Below are positions 49,409-59,564 of a stretch of 64,000 nt of DNA, one piece after another (the first letter of the stretch is position 1; the number at the start of each line of letters is the position of its first letter). The stretch lies in NCBI GenBank assembly GCA_947492105.1, contig CANLMN010000001.1, positions 248,001 through 312,000 of the forward strand, given 5' to 3'. The notes beneath the pieces were generated by a model. It did no database searches and was not told the origin of the DNA. It saw only the letters and a program-made list of their open reading frames with translations. This stretch comes from an uncultured Aquimarina sp. (GTDB taxonomy: Bacteria > Bacteroidota > Bacteroidia > Flavobacteriales > Flavobacteriaceae). A program made the position numbers and the translations under genes.

Positions 49409-52279
49409 ATGATAACACGTCTACTTCCTCTTTTAGTTACATTGCTAATTTTCAATACTATACTATACAGTCAAGGCGAAGCCAATCATTGGTACTTTGG
49501 ACAAAATGCAGGAGTAGATTTTAACACCACACCGCCAAGTGCTTTGACAAATGGTAGATTAAGTACCAATGAAGGCTGTTCATCAATATCTGATGCTAAT
49601 GGAAACCTACTCTTCTATTCTGATGGTCGTACAGTATGGAACCGCCAACATGAGGTCATGTCCAACGCCAATTATTTTGGTGGAACCGGACTTTTTGGTG
49701 ATCCATCGAGTACAACCAGTGCACTAATTGTTCCAAAACCCGAAGATCCCAATTTGTATTACATTTTTACCGTAGACGAACCACATCAGAACAATGCCTA
49801 TGCTTATCCTAATAAAGGACCTGCAAACATGGATGGAACACCTATACTCAATAGCACCTATCCAGACACCTTTGAAAGTATTCCAGAAACGGATGATGGT
49901 TTTAATAACGGCTTTAACTACTCTGTAGTAGATATGCGTTTGAACGGTGGTCTAGGTGATGTCGTACCGACACAAAAAAACCTCCCGTTACTCACCTATA
50001 ATCCTACCGATACAGCACAAATCAAATACAAATGTTCTGAAAAAATCACTGCAGTTCGCGCCGATGATTGTAATTCATTTTGGGTAATTTCTCATTTTAT
50101 TGACAGCTTTTATGCCTTCAAAATAGATGCCACTGGTGTAGACACAAATCCCGTCATTTCTACCATAGGTCCAGCAGTAACGCTCGAAAATTACCGAAGA
50201 GCTGCTTTGGGGTACCTCAAAGCATCACCAGATGGAAAAAAACTACTCGTAGCACACAACACATTTTCTTTCAATCAATTATCTATTTCCGACGAAGAAC
50301 CAGGAGGCATCTACCTACATGATTTTAATGACATTACTGGCCGTGTAACATCTACTCTCACCCTGAGTGATACCGTCAACCCTTATAGTGTAGAATTTTC
50401 TGCAGAAACAAAAAAAATATATGCTTCAGTACAAGAGCAGACTACGGAGACTAGAATTTCCAAAATTTTGCAATGGGATCTAGAAAGTACGGACATTCCT
50501 AACTCCGCGACAACCATTTTTCAAAATCTGCAAAACAACATTTTTATTGGCGCATTACAATTAGCCTCTAATGGCAAGATTTATATAAGTTCCTTTGGAA
50601 ATAGTGTTCTTGCAGTGATCAACAACCCAGAAGCAAAAGGTTCTGCCGTAAATTACACTCAAGATATCGCTAATGGCGCTATCGATTTAGGAAGACGACA
50701 AGCCACCTTGGGGCTCCCTCCTTTCATACAATCTATATTTTCCAAAACCATCGGAATCATCGATACCCAGGACGCCACATTAAGCAGTCTAGCGATTTGC
50801 GAAGGAGATAGCTACCGACTCACCTATGATGATATCCCTAATGCCACCTACACTTGGTTCAAGGATCAAACTGTCTTACCCAATACTGACCATTTTATTG
50901 ATATTACCGATCCAGGAGCCTACCAATTAGAAGTAGATCTCAACAATGGAAATTGTCCTCTCAGAGGTATAGCCAATATCACTAAAGAATCACTACCGGT
51001 CCTACTACCGAGCACCCTAACACAATGCGTACCTCGAGATACTACAGAAACTATTTTTGACCTCAGTAAAGCAATTTCGGATCTAACAAAAGACCAAAAG
51101 GACTTACGAGTAACCTTCTATCCTACATTCGTAGATGCAGAGACAAACCAAAATCAACTCCTTTCAGATTTTTATCCTACATCAAATACCACGGAGCGAC
51201 TTTATGCCAAAATCAGAAACACACATACCCAATGCAGTAATATTACGACACTAGATTTACAAACCAACAATACCACAATTAATGATGTCTTATTAGAAAG
51301 CTGTGATGACTCCAACAATGATGGAATTGCTCCTTTTGAATTAACAGATGCGCTGAATCAAATTCTAGAAGGTGTTCCTACATCCAACCTAGTTATTAGT
51401 TATTACCTAAATGTAGCAGATGCGCTTCTAGACAAAAATGCTTTGACCGATACCAACATTACTAATGCTACACCTATTACAAATGCCTATTACGCTAGAG
51501 CAGCAGATAGTGATAATAACTGTTATGCTATTAGCGAAATCAAGTTACAAGTTCATCCAGCACCAGTTTTGGAAGCACACGCTACTCGTTTTTATTGCAC
51601 CGATGCGGACCAACCCATAACCCTTAGTGTTGGGGCACTTGATCAACCTATTGATCACTATACTTTTTCTTGGTTGCCTTCTGGCGAAAGCACTTACGAG
51701 ATCCAAACCAAAGAGGTCGTCACCCATACTGTTCTTGTCACAGACAAAACAACACTATGTCAAAATACCAGAACAATTACCATCACCCCCTCTGAAGCAC
51801 CTGTGATTACCAATGTAATTATAGAAGGATTCTCCAAAAACACCAAATCTACCATTGTAACTATTGGTAGCGGATTATATGAATATGCCATAGACGACCC
51901 CAATGGTAGTTATCAAGATTCCCCTATTTTCTATAACCTAGAGATTGGAAATCACATTGCGTATGCCAGAGACAAAAATGGTTGTGGGGATGCTCTGGAG
52001 AGAATATTTCCTGTCCTTGGTTTTCCGGAGTTTTTCTCCCCGAATAATGATGGGCATAACGATTTTTGGCAGGTAAAAGGTTTTCAAGAAATTGATGATA
52101 GAAATGCTATAATCCACATTTTTGACCGCTATGGAAAGTTATTGAAGACCCTTGCTCCCAATAGCAAAGGATGGGATGGCACCTACAACAATCTTCCCTT
52201 ACCTCAAAATGATTATTGGGTGCGAGTAGTATTAAGTTCTGGAATTGTATTAAACGCTCATTTTTCCTTGCTACGGTAA
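49409..52279 (+). CDS. T9SS type-B cargo protein with gliding-motility C-terminal domain
   Basis: A 956-residue secreted protein. The signal peptide (LLPLLVTLLIFNTILYSQ) is followed by a beta-propeller-like N-terminal part of about 400 residues, with repeated blades such as ANGNLLFYSDGRTVW and ASPDGKKLLVAHN. The middle has Ig- or PKD-like beta modules (YTWFKDQTVLPNTD, YTFSWLPSGESTYEI). The C-terminus (FPEFFSPNNDGHNDFW ... FDRYGKLLKTL ... WDGTYNNLPLPQNDYWV) is the CHU_C/gliding motility-associated type B sorting domain. It should be exported through the type IX system and remain on or near the cell surface. It is followed by uvrB with a 57 bp gap. Confidence 0.88.
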   Translation: MITRLLPLLVTLLIFNTILYSQGEANHWYFGQNAGVDFNTTPPSALTNGRLSTNEGCSSISDANGNLLFYSDGRTVWNRQHEVMSNANYFGGTGLFGDPSSTTSALIVPKPEDPNLYYIFTVDEPHQNNAYAYPNKGPANMDGTPILNSTYPDTFESIPETDDGFNNGFNYSVVDMRLNGGLGDVVPTQKNLPLLTYNPTDTAQIKYKCSEKITAVRADDCNSFWVISHFIDSFYAFKIDATGVDTNPVISTIGPAVTLENYRRAALGYLKASPDGKKLLVAHNTFSFNQLSISDEEPGGIYLHDFNDITGRVTSTLTLSDTVNPYSVEFSAETKKIYASVQEQTTETRISKILQWDLESTDIPNSATTIFQNLQNNIFIGALQLASNGKIYISSFGNSVLAVINNPEAKGSAVNYTQDIANGAIDLGRRQATLGLPPFIQSIFSKTIGIIDTQDATLSSLAICEGDSYRLTYDDIPNATYTWFKDQTVLPNTDHFIDITDPGAYQLEVDLNNGNCPLRGIANITKESLPVLLPSTLTQCVPRDTTETIFDLSKAISDLTKDQKDLRVTFYPTFVDAETNQNQLLSDFYPTSNTTERLYAKIRNTHTQCSNITTLDLQTNNTTINDVLLESCDDSNNDGIAPFELTDALNQILEGVPTSNLVISYYLNVADALLDKNALTDTNITNATPITNAYYARAADSDNNCYAISEIKLQVHPAPVLEAHATRFYCTDADQPITLSVGALDQPIDHYTFSWLPSGESTYEIQTKEVVTHTVLVTDKTTLCQNTRTITITPSEAPVITNVIIEGFSKNTKSTIVTIGSGLYEYAIDDPNGSYQDSPIFYNLEIGNHIAYARDKNGCGDALERIFPVLGFPEFFSPNNDGHNDFWQVKGFQEIDDRNAIIHIFDRYGKLLKTLAPNSKGWDGTYNNLPLPQNDYWVRVVLSSGIVLNAHFSLLR

Positions 52280-52336
52280 TCCGCTCTCTGCTTTTTCAAG
52301 GTAAATATTCCGTATTTTTACTAAAAAAATCGGAGA

Positions 52337-54334
52337 ATGCAGTTCAAAATCGAATCAGATTACAAACCCACTGGAGATCAGCCCCAAGCTATCAAACAAC
52401 TTGTAGCCGGTCTAGAATCCAAGGAAAAGTATCAAACACTATTAGGAGTCACCGGTTCTGGAAAAACTTTTACTGCAGCCAATGTGATTGAGATGGTACA
52501 AAAACCCACACTGATTCTAGCTCATAACAAAACACTGGCTGCGCAACTGTATTCAGAATTCAAGCAGTTTTTTCCTAATAATGCTGTCGAGTATTTTGTT
52601 TCTTATTATGATTATTACCAGCCAGAAGCCTTTATACCTTCTTCTGGTACTTATATAGAAAAAGATCTATCCATCAACGAAGAGATTGAAAAATTACGTC
52701 TCAGTACTACCTCTTCGCTATTATCTGGTAGACGTGATATTATCGTGATTGCATCCGTATCTTGTCTATATGGTATTGGAAATCCTGTAGAATTTCAAAA
52801 AAATGTAATTTCGCTGAAACGTGATGAACAACTCTCTAGGACCAAATTACTGCATCGCTTAGTACAGAGTCTTTATTCCAGAACCACGGCAGAATTTACT
52901 CATGGAAATTTTCGTATCAAGGGGGATACTGTTGATGTATATCCTAGCTATGCAGATGATGCCTTTCGGATTCATTTTTTTGGAGACGAAATTGAAGAAA
53001 TCGAAGCCTTTGATCCCAAAACTAATGCTATTATCGAACGCTATGATCGGCTAAATATTTATCCTGCAAATATGTTTGTAACCTCTCCTGATTTGCTTAA
53101 TAATGCTATTACGGATATCAGTCTAGATCTGGGTAAACAAGTCGAATATTTCAAAGATATCGGAAAACACCTAGAAGCAAAACGCCTAGAAGAACGCACG
53201 AATTTTGATCTAGAAATGATTCGCGAACTCGGTTATTGTTCTGGAATCGAAAATTACTCCCGTTATCTAGACGGACGATTACCGGGAACACGCCCATTTT
53301 GTTTGCTCGATTATTTCCCTGATGATTACTTAATGTTGGTCGATGAGAGCCACGTAACAATTTCGCAAGTACACGCTATGTATGGTGGTGACCGCTCTAG
53401 AAAAGAGAATTTGGTAGAGTATGGTTTCCGGCTTCCGGCTGCGATGGACAATCGCCCATTAAAATTTGAGGAGTTTGAAGCCTTGCAGAACCAAGTAATC
53501 TATATCAGTGCAACCCCAGCAGATTATGAACTACAGAAAACAGAAGGGATGTATGTCGAACAAATTATTCGTCCTACAGGCTTATTAGATCCTATCATAG
53601 AAATACGTCCAAGTCTGAATCAAATTGATGACCTCATCGAGGAAATGCACCAACGAATCGAAAAAGATGAACGTACACTGGTTACGACACTAACAAAACG
53701 TATGGCAGAAGAATTGACCAAATACCTCACCCGCGTCGATATCCGTTGTCGCTACATCCATAGTGATGTAGACACTCTAGAACGTGTAGAAATCATGTCC
53801 GATCTACGGAAAGGTATTTTTGACGTTCTCATCGGAGTCAATTTATTACGAGAAGGTCTAGATTTACCCGAAGTTTCATTAGTCGCAATCTTGGATGCAG
53901 ACAAAGAAGGTTTCTTGCGTAGTAATAGATCCCTAACCCAAACCGTAGGGCGAGCTGCCCGAAACGTCAATGGAAAAGCCATTATGTATGCTGACAAAAT
54001 TACAGAAAGTATGCAAAAAACGATTGATCAGACAAACTATCGCCGTGAGAAACAAATCAACTATAACACCAAGCATAATATCACTCCTACTGCACTAGTA
54101 AAATCTCTAGACAACGCTTTGGTTGGTAAAAAAACAGTTCCGTATGAATTTGAACAAGCCCCTACTCTCAAGGCTGCAGAAGAAGAGGTTGCTTACTTTA
54201 CCAAAGATCAACTAGAATCTCGAGTGCGAACACTGCGTAAGGAAATGGAGAAGGCTGCTAAGGAATTGGATTTCATGAATGCGGCTAGATATAGAGATGA
54301 GATCAAAATGGTGCAAGAAAAAATGAAAAAATAA
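52337..54334 (+). CDS. uvrB: Excinuclease ABC subunit B
   Basis: A 665-residue UvrB, the damage-verifying helicase-like subunit of nucleotide excision repair. The Walker A motif is GVTGSGKT at 37-44, and the beta-hairpin region is YYDYYQPEAFIP ... TYIEKDLSINEEIE. The DEAD-like box is MLVDESHVT, the motif near the second domain is LLREGLDLPEVSL, and motif VI is QTVGRAARN. The C-terminal UVR domain (YRDEIKMVQEKMKK) binds UvrC. Length is normal for the family. There is no evident operon partner. Confidence 0.96.
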   Translation: MQFKIESDYKPTGDQPQAIKQLVAGLESKEKYQTLLGVTGSGKTFTAANVIEMVQKPTLILAHNKTLAAQLYSEFKQFFPNNAVEYFVSYYDYYQPEAFIPSSGTYIEKDLSINEEIEKLRLSTTSSLLSGRRDIIVIASVSCLYGIGNPVEFQKNVISLKRDEQLSRTKLLHRLVQSLYSRTTAEFTHGNFRIKGDTVDVYPSYADDAFRIHFFGDEIEEIEAFDPKTNAIIERYDRLNIYPANMFVTSPDLLNNAITDISLDLGKQVEYFKDIGKHLEAKRLEERTNFDLEMIRELGYCSGIENYSRYLDGRLPGTRPFCLLDYFPDDYLMLVDESHVTISQVHAMYGGDRSRKENLVEYGFRLPAAMDNRPLKFEEFEALQNQVIYISATPADYELQKTEGMYVEQIIRPTGLLDPIIEIRPSLNQIDDLIEEMHQRIEKDERTLVTTLTKRMAEELTKYLTRVDIRCRYIHSDVDTLERVEIMSDLRKGIFDVLIGVNLLREGLDLPEVSLVAILDADKEGFLRSNRSLTQTVGRAARNVNGKAIMYADKITESMQKTIDQTNYRREKQINYNTKHNITPTALVKSLDNALVGKKTVPYEFEQAPTLKAAEEEVAYFTKDQLESRVRTLRKEMEKAAKELDFMNAARYRDEIKMVQEKMKK

Positions 54335-54624
54335 TGAAATAATGTAGTATTTGGTCAGGGCAAAAAACACCGCTATTTTGGAAGGTGCTAACCAAACTTC
54401 CTTTACAAAACTCTGCTTAAACTCATTCCTTACTATATAAAGGAGAGAGAAGTCCTTTTACAAATACTTGCCTCAACAAATTTGATATCCTTAGTCTAAG
54501 AAAACAAAAATATCTACAAAAACAGATAAAACACTAATTTTTTGTGATCTATATGGAATTTAATCGAACCCAAACTTTCTAAATAAAGCTTGAACAAGCA
54601 TTTTAGACTATGGAACAAATAATT

Positions 54625-54728
54625 ACAAACTAACAATTAGCTTCTATGTCTACAATTTTTTCACTTGAAAATTAGTAAAAAATAGTTGGAATTATTTTGC
54701 CCTGCGATTACGGTATAACTGGTATAAC
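54625..54728 (+). repeat. Intergenic repeat family C, partial copy
   Basis: Has AATTAGCTTCTATGTCTAC and TAGTAAAAAATAGTTGGAAT, and ends at GGTATAACTGGTATAAC. The central hairpin part is shortened. Confidence 0.6.
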
Positions 54729-54887
54729 ACCGTATTTGCAAAATCAAATATAACAAAGCAGGAACCTCTGACTCCTCGGTCTAGACTGATTTTGCACTTT
54801 CTTGGATATAGCTACAAACTGTCACAACACACTTTCTTACGACATCATAATCACCTCCGATCAATTGAATAGATGGAAAAAACCTTC

Positions 54888-55050
54888 TACCATTTATCCT
54901 TTAATTTACTGGGATAAAATTTTCTTTTTTCGCCTCAGCTTCAGCATAAAAATAAACCATAACTACGGCTATGCTTGATGTTTCTACTGAAGCTTAAACA
55001 AAAAAATCTTAATTTTTCTTTCCGATGAATTCAAACAACAAATGGTATTA
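54888..55050 (+). repeat. Intergenic repeat family A, copy 4
   Basis: Ends TACCATTTATCC and CAAATGGTATTA, with TCAGCTTCAGCATAAA and CTACGGCTATGCTTGATG inside. Full-length and close to copy 2. Confidence 0.85.
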
Positions 55051-55477
55051 TAAAAACTTTAACACACATTCCGTATTTAGTTCTATTTTATGAGCATTAC
55101 AAAATCCGCAAAATACAGCGTAAATCCGCTACATCGATAGAGTATATCATCAAAATAAGACCTGCTTTTTTTTTTACATGACAAAAGTCTTCTTTTTTTT
55201 ATTGATCCTCAGTCTTTTTTCTACCACGCAGTCAGCTTACATTAAGAAAAAATTGGCATTAACACAAGAAAAATATTAGGTCAAAATATTTATATTTAGG
55301 CAATTACAATAACATAATATTTTAGCAATCCACCTGTATGATTTCTAATACCTAACAATAGATCGCCATCATCTATAGGAAGGTTTAATCAGCATTCCTG
55401 GTTAATAAAACAAAAATGAAAGGGTTAACGAACCAAATAATTACCATAAAACCAAACACTATTGGAGATTGAAAAAC

Positions 55478-56263
55478 ATGAAACACCATAAAGCAAATAG
55501 TAATGTTTATCTCATTATAAATAATGGAGCTAGAGTCGTACATCACAAATACGATTGTTTTGCAAAGTTTGTTTGTTCAAAAAATATCAATGTGATTACA
55601 TACGATTACACGGATGTAGGCATCTGTAAAAATTCCTTAAAAAAATCTAAAACATCTATCACAAATTGGATGAATTTGGATTTAAAAAAAATCGTAGATT
55701 ATATCACAACATCAGATCAAAATGCCATTATATTCCTATTGGGGCATAGTCTGGGAGGACAAATTATTGGTCTGTTTGAAGATTATCACAGAATTAACGG
55801 CATTATATTAGTTGCTACACAAACTGGTTATTGGAAGTTCTGGCCATTCCCCTTAAATATTATAAATTATTTGACCTGGAGCGCATACATTCCTATTGTT
55901 CTAAAAATTCATCATTTTTTACCAAAAGCAACAGATCAAAATTCGGCAGACATGCCCAAAAACGCAGCTTACGAATGGGCAAAATGGTGCAAATCCAAAA
56001 ACTATTTATTCGAGCATATCCCCGAAACCAAACAGTACTACGACAAAATAATTTGCCCATTATTCTCCATTAGTTTCGAGAATGATATTTATGCAACCAA
56101 AAAAGCAGTTAATTGGATTACTAGCAAATACGTAAACACCCAGATACATAGAAAACACTATTCCTCTAAAGAAATGAAATATGGACATTCTGCTGCCTTT
56201 GAGCCCTCTAATTTTGATTTGATAGGTAATGATATTGTTAATTTTATAACGAAACATACATGA
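55478..56263 (+). CDS. Alpha/beta hydrolase (serine aminopeptidase/lipase-like), paralogue 1
   Basis: A 261-residue alpha/beta hydrolase. The nucleophile elbow is GHSLGG (Ser near residue 91), with TYDYTDVGICK near 44-54 as the usual strand-turn region. Asp (FENDIY) and His (YGHSAAF) near the C-terminus complete the triad. The start is ATG at 55478; a TTG at 55469 is also possible. It is the first gene of a four-gene run; its stop overlaps the next gene's start (ATGA). Its close paralogue follows directly, so a tandem duplication is likely. In an operon with lipid-modifying enzymes it is probably an esterase, thioesterase or acyltransferase. Confidence 0.85.
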   Translation: MKHHKANSNVYLIINNGARVVHHKYDCFAKFVCSKNINVITYDYTDVGICKNSLKKSKTSITNWMNLDLKKIVDYITTSDQNAIIFLLGHSLGGQIIGLFEDYHRINGIILVATQTGYWKFWPFPLNIINYLTWSAYIPIVLKIHHFLPKATDQNSADMPKNAAYEWAKWCKSKNYLFEHIPETKQYYDKIICPLFSISFENDIYATKKAVNWITSKYVNTQIHRKHYSSKEMKYGHSAAFEPSNFDLIGNDIVNFITKHT

Positions 56264-57111
56264 ACACATTAAATATACCAACCAAGCTATCCCATACTAT
56301 AGCTGCCCGAGAATTCGTTTCTCAAACACCAAAAGCAGTTATCATTATAGCCTCGGCAACCGGAGTCAAACAAACCTTGTATCAAAAATTTGCTGAATTC
56401 TTAAGGCAACATGATTTTACTGTTTACACATTCGATTATGCAGGTATAGGAGCTTCAAAAAAAGAATCATTAAAAAAATTCAATACAACAGCCTCTTCAT
56501 GGGGCAATAACGATTTAGAATCCATAATAACCTATGCAAAAAAAAACAATAAAGATGCAAAGCTCATACTTATTGGACATAGTATTGGAGGGCAATTAAT
56601 AGGATTAGCTCCTTCTAGTAAATTAGCAAATGGAATTTTATTGGTCGCTGCTCAAACAGGATATTGGAAATTCTGGAAAGGATTTAACAAATTAAAAATG
56701 TTTGCTACTTGGTATTTTCTTATCCCAAGTTTAACCTCTTTGTTTGGATATTTTCCTGGAAAAAAAATAGGAGCCTCTGAAGATCTACCCAAAGATGTTG
56801 CCTTAGAGTGGCGAAAATGGTGTTGTAGTAAAAATTACTTTTTTGATCATATCAAAAAAGCTGAACAAATGTATCAAGCTATTCACTGTCGTATTACCTC
56901 TTTTAGTTGTGAAGATGACAACTACGCTCCCAAAGTTACTGTCGACTGGCTTACCGAAAAATACGCAAATGCTAACATAAAGAGAAGGCACCTACTAGCC
57001 AAAAATTTAAAGCTAAAAAAAATAGGCCATTTTGGTTTTTTCAGAAGCAGTAACAAAGATGCTATTTGGCCCATTTTTTTAACCGAAATCCAAGAGATAA
57101 TGAAACCATAA
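56260..57111 (+). CDS. Alpha/beta hydrolase (serine aminopeptidase/lipase-like), paralogue 2
   Basis: A 283-residue paralogue of the preceding gene. Matching landmarks are TFDYAGIGASKK versus TYDYTDVGICKN, the elbow GHSIGGQLIG versus GHSLGGQIIG, QTGYWKFWKG versus QTGYWKFWPF, and a C-terminal Asp/His pair (CEDDNYA and KIGHFGFF). It starts 4 bp before the upstream stop and precedes the methyltransferase by 24 bp. Two related hydrolases in a row may form a heterodimer or act on different acyl chains; this is inference. Confidence 0.85.
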   Translation: MNTLNIPTKLSHTIAAREFVSQTPKAVIIIASATGVKQTLYQKFAEFLRQHDFTVYTFDYAGIGASKKESLKKFNTTASSWGNNDLESIITYAKKNNKDAKLILIGHSIGGQLIGLAPSSKLANGILLVAAQTGYWKFWKGFNKLKMFATWYFLIPSLTSLFGYFPGKKIGASEDLPKDVALEWRKWCCSKNYFFDHIKKAEQMYQAIHCRITSFSCEDDNYAPKVTVDWLTEKYANANIKRRHLLAKNLKLKKIGHFGFFRSSNKDAIWPIFLTEIQEIMKP

Positions 57112-57135
57112 CAAACACAAATAAATTAACTAGGT

Positions 57136-58326
57136 ATGAGTAAGAAAATGATTAATCGAATTTTTAAAGATTTTATTAAAGAAGGACAATTAACTATAAA
57201 ATTACCTGATGAAGAAACATTGGTATATGGGAATTTTGATCAAAATTCGCCCCAAGCAACACTACAGGTAAAAAATGAATTATTTTTCAAAGAAATAGTT
57301 AATAGAGGAAATTTAGGTATTGGGGAATCGTATATGAAAGGATATTTTTCTATGCATGATGACTCTGAAATATTCAATTTTTTGGATTTATTATTAGTTA
57401 ATCAAATAGATAAAGCCATAAAATCAAATCCAAAGCTCATAGTTTCCATTGGTTTCATGAGACTATTGGATTCTTTTAAAGGAAAATCTTATAATATCAA
57501 AAGACATTATGATATTGGATTTGATATTTTCAAATATATGTTAGACGAAAACTTAACATATTCTTGTGGCTACCTACGTGATGAAAAAGACTCCTTAAAC
57601 AATTTACAATACCAAAAATTTCAGCGAATTATAGACAAAATACGACTTCAAAAAGGAGACACTGTTTTGGACATAGGCTGTGGCTATGGCAGTTTTCTTA
57701 TTTATGCTGCTCAAAACTATGGGATAACAGGGACGGGAATTACCAATAGTGAACAACATGCTAATTATGCCAATAAAAAAATCAGAGAAAAAGGATTAGA
57801 AAATCAAATTAAAGTAGTCTGTAAGGATTATAAAGAAATCAAAGGCTCGTTCAATAAGGTTGTGAGTATCGGTATGCTAGAACATGTACCTAGAAATGAA
57901 TACAAAACTTATTTCAAACTCATTGAAAGAATATTATTACCCCATGGTGCTTCATTGATTCATGCAGTCGGATGTAATACAAAAAAAAATGACCACGATC
58001 CTTTTACCCAAAAATATATATTCCCAAATTCAAATCAACCAAAATTATCCGAAATAGCAAAGCACGTTGAAAAAAATGAAATGGCCATAATTGATGTAGA
58101 GAATATTATCAGGCACTATCGTCCCACTTCACATTATTGGTTAAAAAACTTTCTAAAACATAAAAAAGAAATTGCGACTAACAATGATTACAGTAAAGAG
58201 TTTCTAAAATGTTGGGAATACTATTTGAACTGCTGTATTTCTGCCGCTAGATATTCAGATTCTGCAGTTTATCAAGTATTAATACATAAGTCTCACTTAA
58301 AAAACATTAATTATGCACGTATCTAA
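57136..58326 (+). CDS. Cyclopropane-fatty-acyl-phospholipid synthase-family methyltransferase
   Basis: A 396-residue SAM-dependent enzyme of the CFA synthase (Cfa/CmaA) family. Family landmarks are GIGESYMKGYFSMHDDS in the N-terminal part, HYDIGFDIFKYMLDENLTYS (the CFAS signature just before the catalytic domain), the SAM motif LDIGCGYGS near residue 177, TGTGITNSEQHANYA, and SIGMLEHVP. Near 290 is YIFPNSNQPKL. It should methylate an unsaturated acyl chain in the membrane phospholipids to a cyclopropane or methyl-branched form. The stop overlaps the desaturase start by 14 bp, so the two are translationally coupled. Confidence 0.9.
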   Translation: MSKKMINRIFKDFIKEGQLTIKLPDEETLVYGNFDQNSPQATLQVKNELFFKEIVNRGNLGIGESYMKGYFSMHDDSEIFNFLDLLLVNQIDKAIKSNPKLIVSIGFMRLLDSFKGKSYNIKRHYDIGFDIFKYMLDENLTYSCGYLRDEKDSLNNLQYQKFQRIIDKIRLQKGDTVLDIGCGYGSFLIYAAQNYGITGTGITNSEQHANYANKKIREKGLENQIKVVCKDYKEIKGSFNKVVSIGMLEHVPRNEYKTYFKLIERILLPHGASLIHAVGCNTKKNDHDPFTQKYIFPNSNQPKLSEIAKHVEKNEMAIIDVENIIRHYRPTSHYWLKNFLKHKKEIATNNDYSKEFLKCWEYYLNCCISAARYSDSAVYQVLIHKSHLKNINYARI

Positions 58327-59398
58327 TATTGATTTTACTTTACTTGAAAGTTCTTTTGCTGAATTATCGAAAAAAATAAATAGTCTAGGGTATCATGAAA
58401 AAATAAGTGAAAAATTATCCATAATTGAATATATATCTCACCTAGTTTTTCATCTTTTATTCTTCTTTCTTGCTATTATTTTTAGCGCCAACCCTCTAAT
58501 TTGTTTTGCGTTTTTGTTTTTGATGATGCTATCAGGTATCGGAATTACAACTGGCACGCATACCGCCTCTCATTTTTCTTTAGTTAAAAACAATAAAATA
58601 AACTCTCTATTAGTGTATCTAGGATATGGATTTTTTTTTGGATCTTCTTATCACTATTGGATGCACAAACACATTGTTGTACATCACCCCAATCCAAATA
58701 TCGTTGGTGTTGATGAAGATATAAATCTTATGCCTTGGTTTGTGATGAATCAAGATGATTATGAAAAAGCTTCTTCTTTCAAAAAAAAGTACTTTAGAAT
58801 TCAGTTCTTAATAATACCCTTTGCATTAACACTCAACCTTTTTAATGTGCAAAAAGATGGAATTGTACATTTACTAAAACAAATAGCTGAAAACGGTTTT
58901 AAAAAAAAATATCTTTTGGACTTTGCAGTCGTAATAAGTCATTTTATATTTTGGTTGGTAATTCCTTCTTTCTTTTTTAATCCTGCACAGGTGTTACTTT
59001 TCTATTATTTGCGCGCTGCATTTATGGGATATGGGATGTTCTTTGCCTTTGCTCCAGCACATTTTCCTCATGAAGCCCTATTTCTATCAAAAGAAAATCA
59101 ACAGGCAAATTTTATTTTAAAACAAATTTATACTACCACAAATTTTAGAACAGGTTTCATTGGAAACTATATTTTAGGAGGTGTTCAATATCAAATAGAA
59201 CATCATCTATTTCCTAATTGTCATCATTTTCATTATTCAAAAATTAATAAACTATTAATTGACTTTTGCAAAGAAAATGAACTCCCATACAACGAGATAG
59301 GTTGGTTTAGGGGCATTTGGGAATCTTTTAAAGTTTTTTATAAACCAAAAGAAGTTTTTGAGGAAGTGTCTATACCCAATACTACTGCTTATTCTTAA
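58313..59398 (+). CDS. Fatty acid desaturase, front-end type (QxxHH)
   Basis: A 361-residue membrane-bound desaturase. Three di-iron His boxes are present: HTASH at 83-87, HKHIVVHH at 118-125 and QIEHH at 294-298. Gln at the first position of the third box is typical of front-end desaturases that add a double bond near the carboxyl end, but no cytochrome b5 domain is fused. Four or more membrane helices surround the boxes. It overlaps the CFA-type gene by 14 bp. Together the two could first desaturate and then methylate the same chain; order and substrate are unknown. Confidence 0.88.
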   Translation: MHVSNIDFTLLESSFAELSKKINSLGYHEKISEKLSIIEYISHLVFHLLFFFLAIIFSANPLICFAFLFLMMLSGIGITTGTHTASHFSLVKNNKINSLLVYLGYGFFFGSSYHYWMHKHIVVHHPNPNIVGVDEDINLMPWFVMNQDDYEKASSFKKKYFRIQFLIIPFALTLNLFNVQKDGIVHLLKQIAENGFKKKYLLDFAVVISHFIFWLVIPSFFFNPAQVLLFYYLRAAFMGYGMFFAFAPAHFPHEALFLSKENQQANFILKQIYTTTNFRTGFIGNYILGGVQYQIEHHLFPNCHHFHYSKINKLLIDFCKENELPYNEIGWFRGIWESFKVFYKPKEVFEEVSIPNTTAYS

Positions 59399-59489
59399 TT
59401 AATTATTAATCTCTGGTATAGAAAATTTGAGTTCAATATGAGTTTGACACATCAATATTCTCTTATATTTTTTTTGCGGTAAAGCAGCA

Positions 59490-59526
59490 CAAAAAAACAC
59501 CCTTTCATCTTCTCTGAAAGGGTGTT
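59490..59526 (-). terminator. Hsp20 gene terminator
   Basis: Arms AACACCCTTTCA and TGAAAGGGTGTT with a 7-nt loop, followed on the minus strand by T7. It lies at the end of the Hsp20 transcript and also separates the lipid operon from it. Confidence 0.85.
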
Positions 59527-59529
59527 CCC

Positions 59530-59557
59530 AACTAACTAACTAACTAACTAACTAACT
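59530..59557. repeat. Tetranucleotide microsatellite (AACT)7
   Basis: Seven exact AACT copies, 28 bp, between the Hsp20 stop codon and its terminator. It contains stops in all three plus frames (TAA) and all three minus frames (TAG). Confidence 0.95.
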
Positions 59558-59564
59558 CAAGCTT

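Larger units (their letters stand above)
54335..55468. other. Long repeat-containing intergenic region
   Basis: About 1,130 bp without a recognised gene. It contains a family C copy (54625-54728) and a family A copy (54888-55050), then AT-rich sequence with long T runs. The promoter of the lipid operon should lie at its right end. Confidence 0.5.

Noticed and set aside
59530-59557. (AACT)7 as a phase-variable switch for Hsp20
   Set aside because: It lies after the stop codon, so unit changes cannot shift the reading frame.
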